Positions 15,501 through 16,295 of a DNA stretch of 16,295 nucleotides are shown piece after piece. Source of the DNA: Baffinella frigidus (lineage: Eukaryota; Cryptophyceae; Cryptomonadales; Baffinellaceae); assembly GCA_026770585.1 (NCBI GenBank), contig MU646644.1, positions 387,520-403,814 of the forward strand. Reading direction: 5' to 3'. A program made the position numbers and the translations under genes. Below the pieces are notes generated by a model. That model had not been told where the DNA came from. It saw nothing but the letters and a program-made list of their open reading frames with translations, and did not search any database. Position 1 is the first letter of the stretch. Each line of letters opens with the position of its first letter.

Positions 15501-15752
15501 GCACCGCACGACTGAACCGGTGTAGGGTTTAAAACCCAGCACCCTCAAACCTGACCCCAAATACCTTAACCCAGCACCCTCAAACCTCTCCCCAAATACC
15601 TAAACCCTGATCCCTGAAGCCTAAACCAACCCCTGAACCCTAACACCCAGGTGGTACCGCACCTTAAGGCGGGGAAGACGGTTCTTGTCGCGACACATGG
15701 GAACGTCGTGCGGCTGCTCTGCAAGCTCATCGACCACCTCACCGAACGCGAG
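12592..15752 (+). CDS. PGAM: 2,3-BPG-dependent phosphoglycerate mutase with N-terminal signal sequence, 3' incomplete
   Basis: Interconverts 3- and 2-phosphoglycerate through a phosphohistidine. Exons: 12592-13041, 13150-13218, 13340-13414, 14234-14316, 14692-14785, 15651-15752; phases agree and all introns are GT-AG. Motifs: [12 protein letters not shown] (catalytic His), [35 protein letters not shown] (family consensus NERHYG, here Asp for Tyr), [47 protein letters not shown] and VATHGNVVR (second active-site His). The remaining C-terminal exon(s) lie beyond the window. About 95 residues precede the catalytic domain: [20 protein letters not shown] is a good secretory signal, followed by an Arg/Gly-rich stretch. 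That layout fits bipartite targeting to a complex plastid, but secretion or ER retention is possible. Start at 12592; ATG 12604 is equally good. Confidence 0.93.
13042..13149. mobile_element. PGAM intron 1: telomere-like insert between near-identical octamers
   Basis: The 108 nt intron starts GTTCAGAC (13042-13049) and the next exon starts GTGCAGAC (13150-13157), both coding VQ(T); between them is only CCCTAAA/CCCCAAAC repeat ending in accag. The donor GT lies in the first octamer and the acceptor AG at the end of the insert, the layout of an introner-type insertion with an 8 bp target duplication, one base changed. Confidence 0.6.
13219..13339. repeat. PGAM intron 2, telomere-like
   Basis: Degenerate CCCTGAACCC/CCCTAAACCC sequence from donor to acceptor (gttacc...ccccaaacag). 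Confidence 0.75.
13415..13547. repeat. Telomere-like start of PGAM intron 3
   Basis: CCCTAACCCTAACCC and CCCCAAACCCC units from the donor gttctc to the inverted-repeat element at 13548. Confidence 0.8.
13548..14033. mobile_element. Inverted-repeat element in PGAM intron 3
   Basis: Left end GTGCCTTTCTGTTGC and right end (reverse complement) GGGCCTTTCTTTTGC match at 13 of 15 bases, and CCTAA lies at or next to both outer edges. The 486 bp interior differs in style from its surroundings: repeated TCCGGATTTTC and CCGGGC motifs, a (GCCC)n run at 13731-13752, and C/G-rich GCGGCGCCCCCCCCGCCCCCC. No coding frame is convincing. Probably a non-autonomous DNA element. Confidence 0.55.
14048..14080 (+). 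pseudogene. PGAM exon 4 fragment
   Basis: Reads [10 protein letters not shown] against [10 protein letters not shown] of the exon at 14234-14316. No acceptor AG precedes it at the expected distance. Confidence 0.7.
14090..14220. repeat. Degenerate CCCTAAA block before PGAM exon 4
   Basis: Mixed CCCTAAAACCTAAAATC-type repeat, ending near the acceptor gcaccgcag. Confidence 0.7.
14325..14446. repeat. Clean (CCCTAAA)n block in PGAM intron 4
   Basis: Starts with CCCGAAA units next to the donor gtaccc and becomes about 15 units of CCCTAAA, followed by three ACCRCATCGAATTA repeats (about 14449-14480). Confidence 0.9.
14479..14545 (-). mobile_element. Inverted relative of the MITE-like element
   Basis: Its reverse complement, with AACGTGACCAACAATTGCTG, matches the interior of the element at 953-1081 over about 60 bases. 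The terminal inverted repeats are not recognisable here; instead a palindrome GCCCGGATATCCGGGC adjoins. Confidence 0.65.
14843..14990. repeat. AT-rich dispersed repeat copy 2 and a 21-22 bp minisatellite
   Basis: TTAATTTAAAT and TTAGGGGTGG...TGCCATGGTAG match the patch at 7608-7682. It is followed by three units of GCAAACCC(C/T)ACCCTCAAGATA and a decayed fourth. Confidence 0.65.
14992..15042 (+). pseudogene. PGAM exon 5, extra 3' copy with intact donor
   Basis: Seventeen open codons [17 protein letters not shown], then GT and the same intron start (gtgctgaata) as the real exon (gtcctcaata). Four synonymous and two conservative amino-acid changes (D/E, M/L). No acceptor is evident just upstream. 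Confidence 0.8.
15105..15126 (+). pseudogene. PGAM exon 5 tail fragment, copy 3
   Basis: Reads LPIWERE followed by gtcctcaataaaccc, i.e. exon tail plus donor and intron start. Confidence 0.65.
15201..15222 (+). pseudogene. PGAM exon 5 tail fragment, copy 4
   Basis: Reads LPIWERE then atgctggctaaaccc; the donor GT has become AT. Confidence 0.6.
15261..15323 (+). pseudogene. PGAM exon 6, extra copy A, frameshifted
   Basis: Good acceptor (cgaacccag), then [15 protein letters not shown] and a one-base insertion exactly at the catalytic histidine codon (acgcGaacggcaac for acgcacggcaac). Homology ends at aacgtc. Confidence 0.8.
15335..15450. repeat. AT-rich patch with TTAATTAGGC(A/G)CCCT repeats
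   Basis: Repeated TAATTAGGCRCCCT and CTAATTA units between exon 6 copies A and B; unlike the GC-rich flanks. Confidence 0.6.
15462..15514 (+). pseudogene. PGAM exon 6, extra copy B, truncated
   Basis: Reads [17 protein letters not shown] then TGA; the acceptor AG is lost (gtgcgg). Homology ends at the catalytic region. Confidence 0.8.
15525..15650. repeat. Degenerate telomere-like block before PGAM exon 6
   Basis: Includes a direct repeat of CCCAGCACCCTCAAACCT (about 15535 and 15571) and ends in taacacccag, the acceptor of the exon at 15651. Confidence 0.75.
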
Positions 15753-16140
15753 GTGTGCGTGCGAGCAGCGCTAGTGTTGAGTCCTTCACTAGAGCGCCAG
15801 TAGTCATCGCTGCACGAGCGCTGCGCGCGCTTCTTAGCGCTAGTGTTTACCTCTTCACTGCCGCCAGTGTTTAGCTCCTGAGGGGGGTGGGGCGGGGAAG
15901 ACAATTCTCGTGGCGACGCACGGCAACGTCGTGCGGCTGCTCTGCAAGCTCATCGACAACCTCACCGAACGCGAGGTGTGTGCGCGCGCAGCGCTAGTGT
16001 TTAGCCCTTCACTAGAGCGCTAGCGTTTAGTCCTTCACTAGAGCGCTAGAGTTTATATCTTCTCCAGCGCATCGCGCGCTTCTTACCGCTGGTGTTTAGC
16101 TCTTCTCTAGCGCAGCGCTAGAGAAGAGCCAAACACGTTT
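15753..16140. repeat. Minisatellite of about 25 bp between exon 6 copies
   Basis: Units such as GCGCTAGTGTTTAGTCCTTC ACTAGA with many variants, directly after the donors of copies C (real exon) and D and before copies D and E. Near 16102-16127 units face each other (TCTTCTCTAGCGC / GCGCTAGAGAAGA) as a hairpin. Confidence 0.75.
15892..15975 (+). pseudogene. PGAM exon 6, extra copy D, 28 open codons with donor
   Basis: [18 protein letters not shown] to LTERE, active-site His present, donor gtgtgt intact, but the exon start (VVPHLK) and acceptor are replaced by a G-rich stretch. Six synonymous and two amino-acid differences from the exon at 15651. Confidence 0.8.
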
Positions 16141-16159
16141 AGCTGTTGATGGGGTAGTG

Positions 16160-16243
16160 GCGGGAAAGACGGTTCGCGTGGCGACGCACGGCAACGTCGC
16201 GCGCCTCCTCTGCACGCTCATCGATAACCTCACCGAGCGCGGG
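16160..16243 (+). pseudogene. PGAM exon 6, extra copy E, donor lost
   Basis: AGKTVRVATHGNVARLLC to LTERG, open for 28 codons; no donor GT (ggggcg). Nine synonymous and five amino-acid differences from the real exon. Confidence 0.75.
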
Positions 16244-16295
16244 GCGCGGGGCGTGGGGGTTAGAGCTGGGGGCGTGTTCTTTTGTTGGGGGGGGG

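Noticed and set aside
15261-16243. CRISPR-like array from repeated exon 6 copies
   Set aside because: Repeats are unequal in length, are coding exon copies and are separated by minisatellite, not by unique spacers of constant size.

Overview
The window is nuclear DNA of an intron-rich, GC-rich protist, most likely a microalga. I cannot name the species. The evidence is spliced genes with GT-AG introns, a SECIS-binding protein (so the organism makes selenoproteins the eukaryotic way), a phosphoglycerate mutase with an N-terminal secretory signal that would suit a complex plastid, and introns packed with degenerate plant-type telomere motif (CCCTAAA / TTTAGGG). Both window ends are poly-G runs, which look like contig breaks.

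Three protein-coding genes can be rebuilt exon by exon. (1) + strand, about 54-3239: the C-terminal half of a SECISBP2/SBP2-like protein (six exons visible, 5' end missing). (2) - strand, 11934-4308: a complete phosphoglycerate kinase (PGK), 15 exons, 422 codons, all 14 introns GT-AG. (3) + strand, 12592-15752 and beyond: a 2,3-bisphosphoglycerate-dependent phosphoglycerate mutase (PGAM), six exons up to the second catalytic histidine, with the 3' end outside the window. SBP2 and PGK converge on 3240-4307. PGK and PGAM, consecutive steps of lower glycolysis, diverge from a shared 657 bp 5' region (11935-12591).

The unusual part is what lies between the exons. In all three genes the introns hold partial extra copies of the neighbouring exons, often several per exon and often with flanking intron sequence and splice sites. 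Wherever I aligned them by codon, the differences are mostly synonymous and indels are often in frame, which decaying copies should not show. The copies are mixed with telomere-like blocks that sit directly on splice sites, lie mostly with CCCTAAA on the sense strand, and in at least two places are flanked by 8 bp direct repeats, as expected of introner-like insertions. In addition, a 729 bp copy of the PGK-PGAM 5' region, including the PGAM signal-peptide coding segment, lies inside PGK intron 2.

The remaining sequence holds a MITE-like element with terminal inverted repeats (953-1081), a second inverted-repeat element (13548-14033), several dispersed short repeat families, microsatellites and a minisatellite. 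I saw no tRNA, rRNA, CRISPR array, viral gene or bacterial operon.
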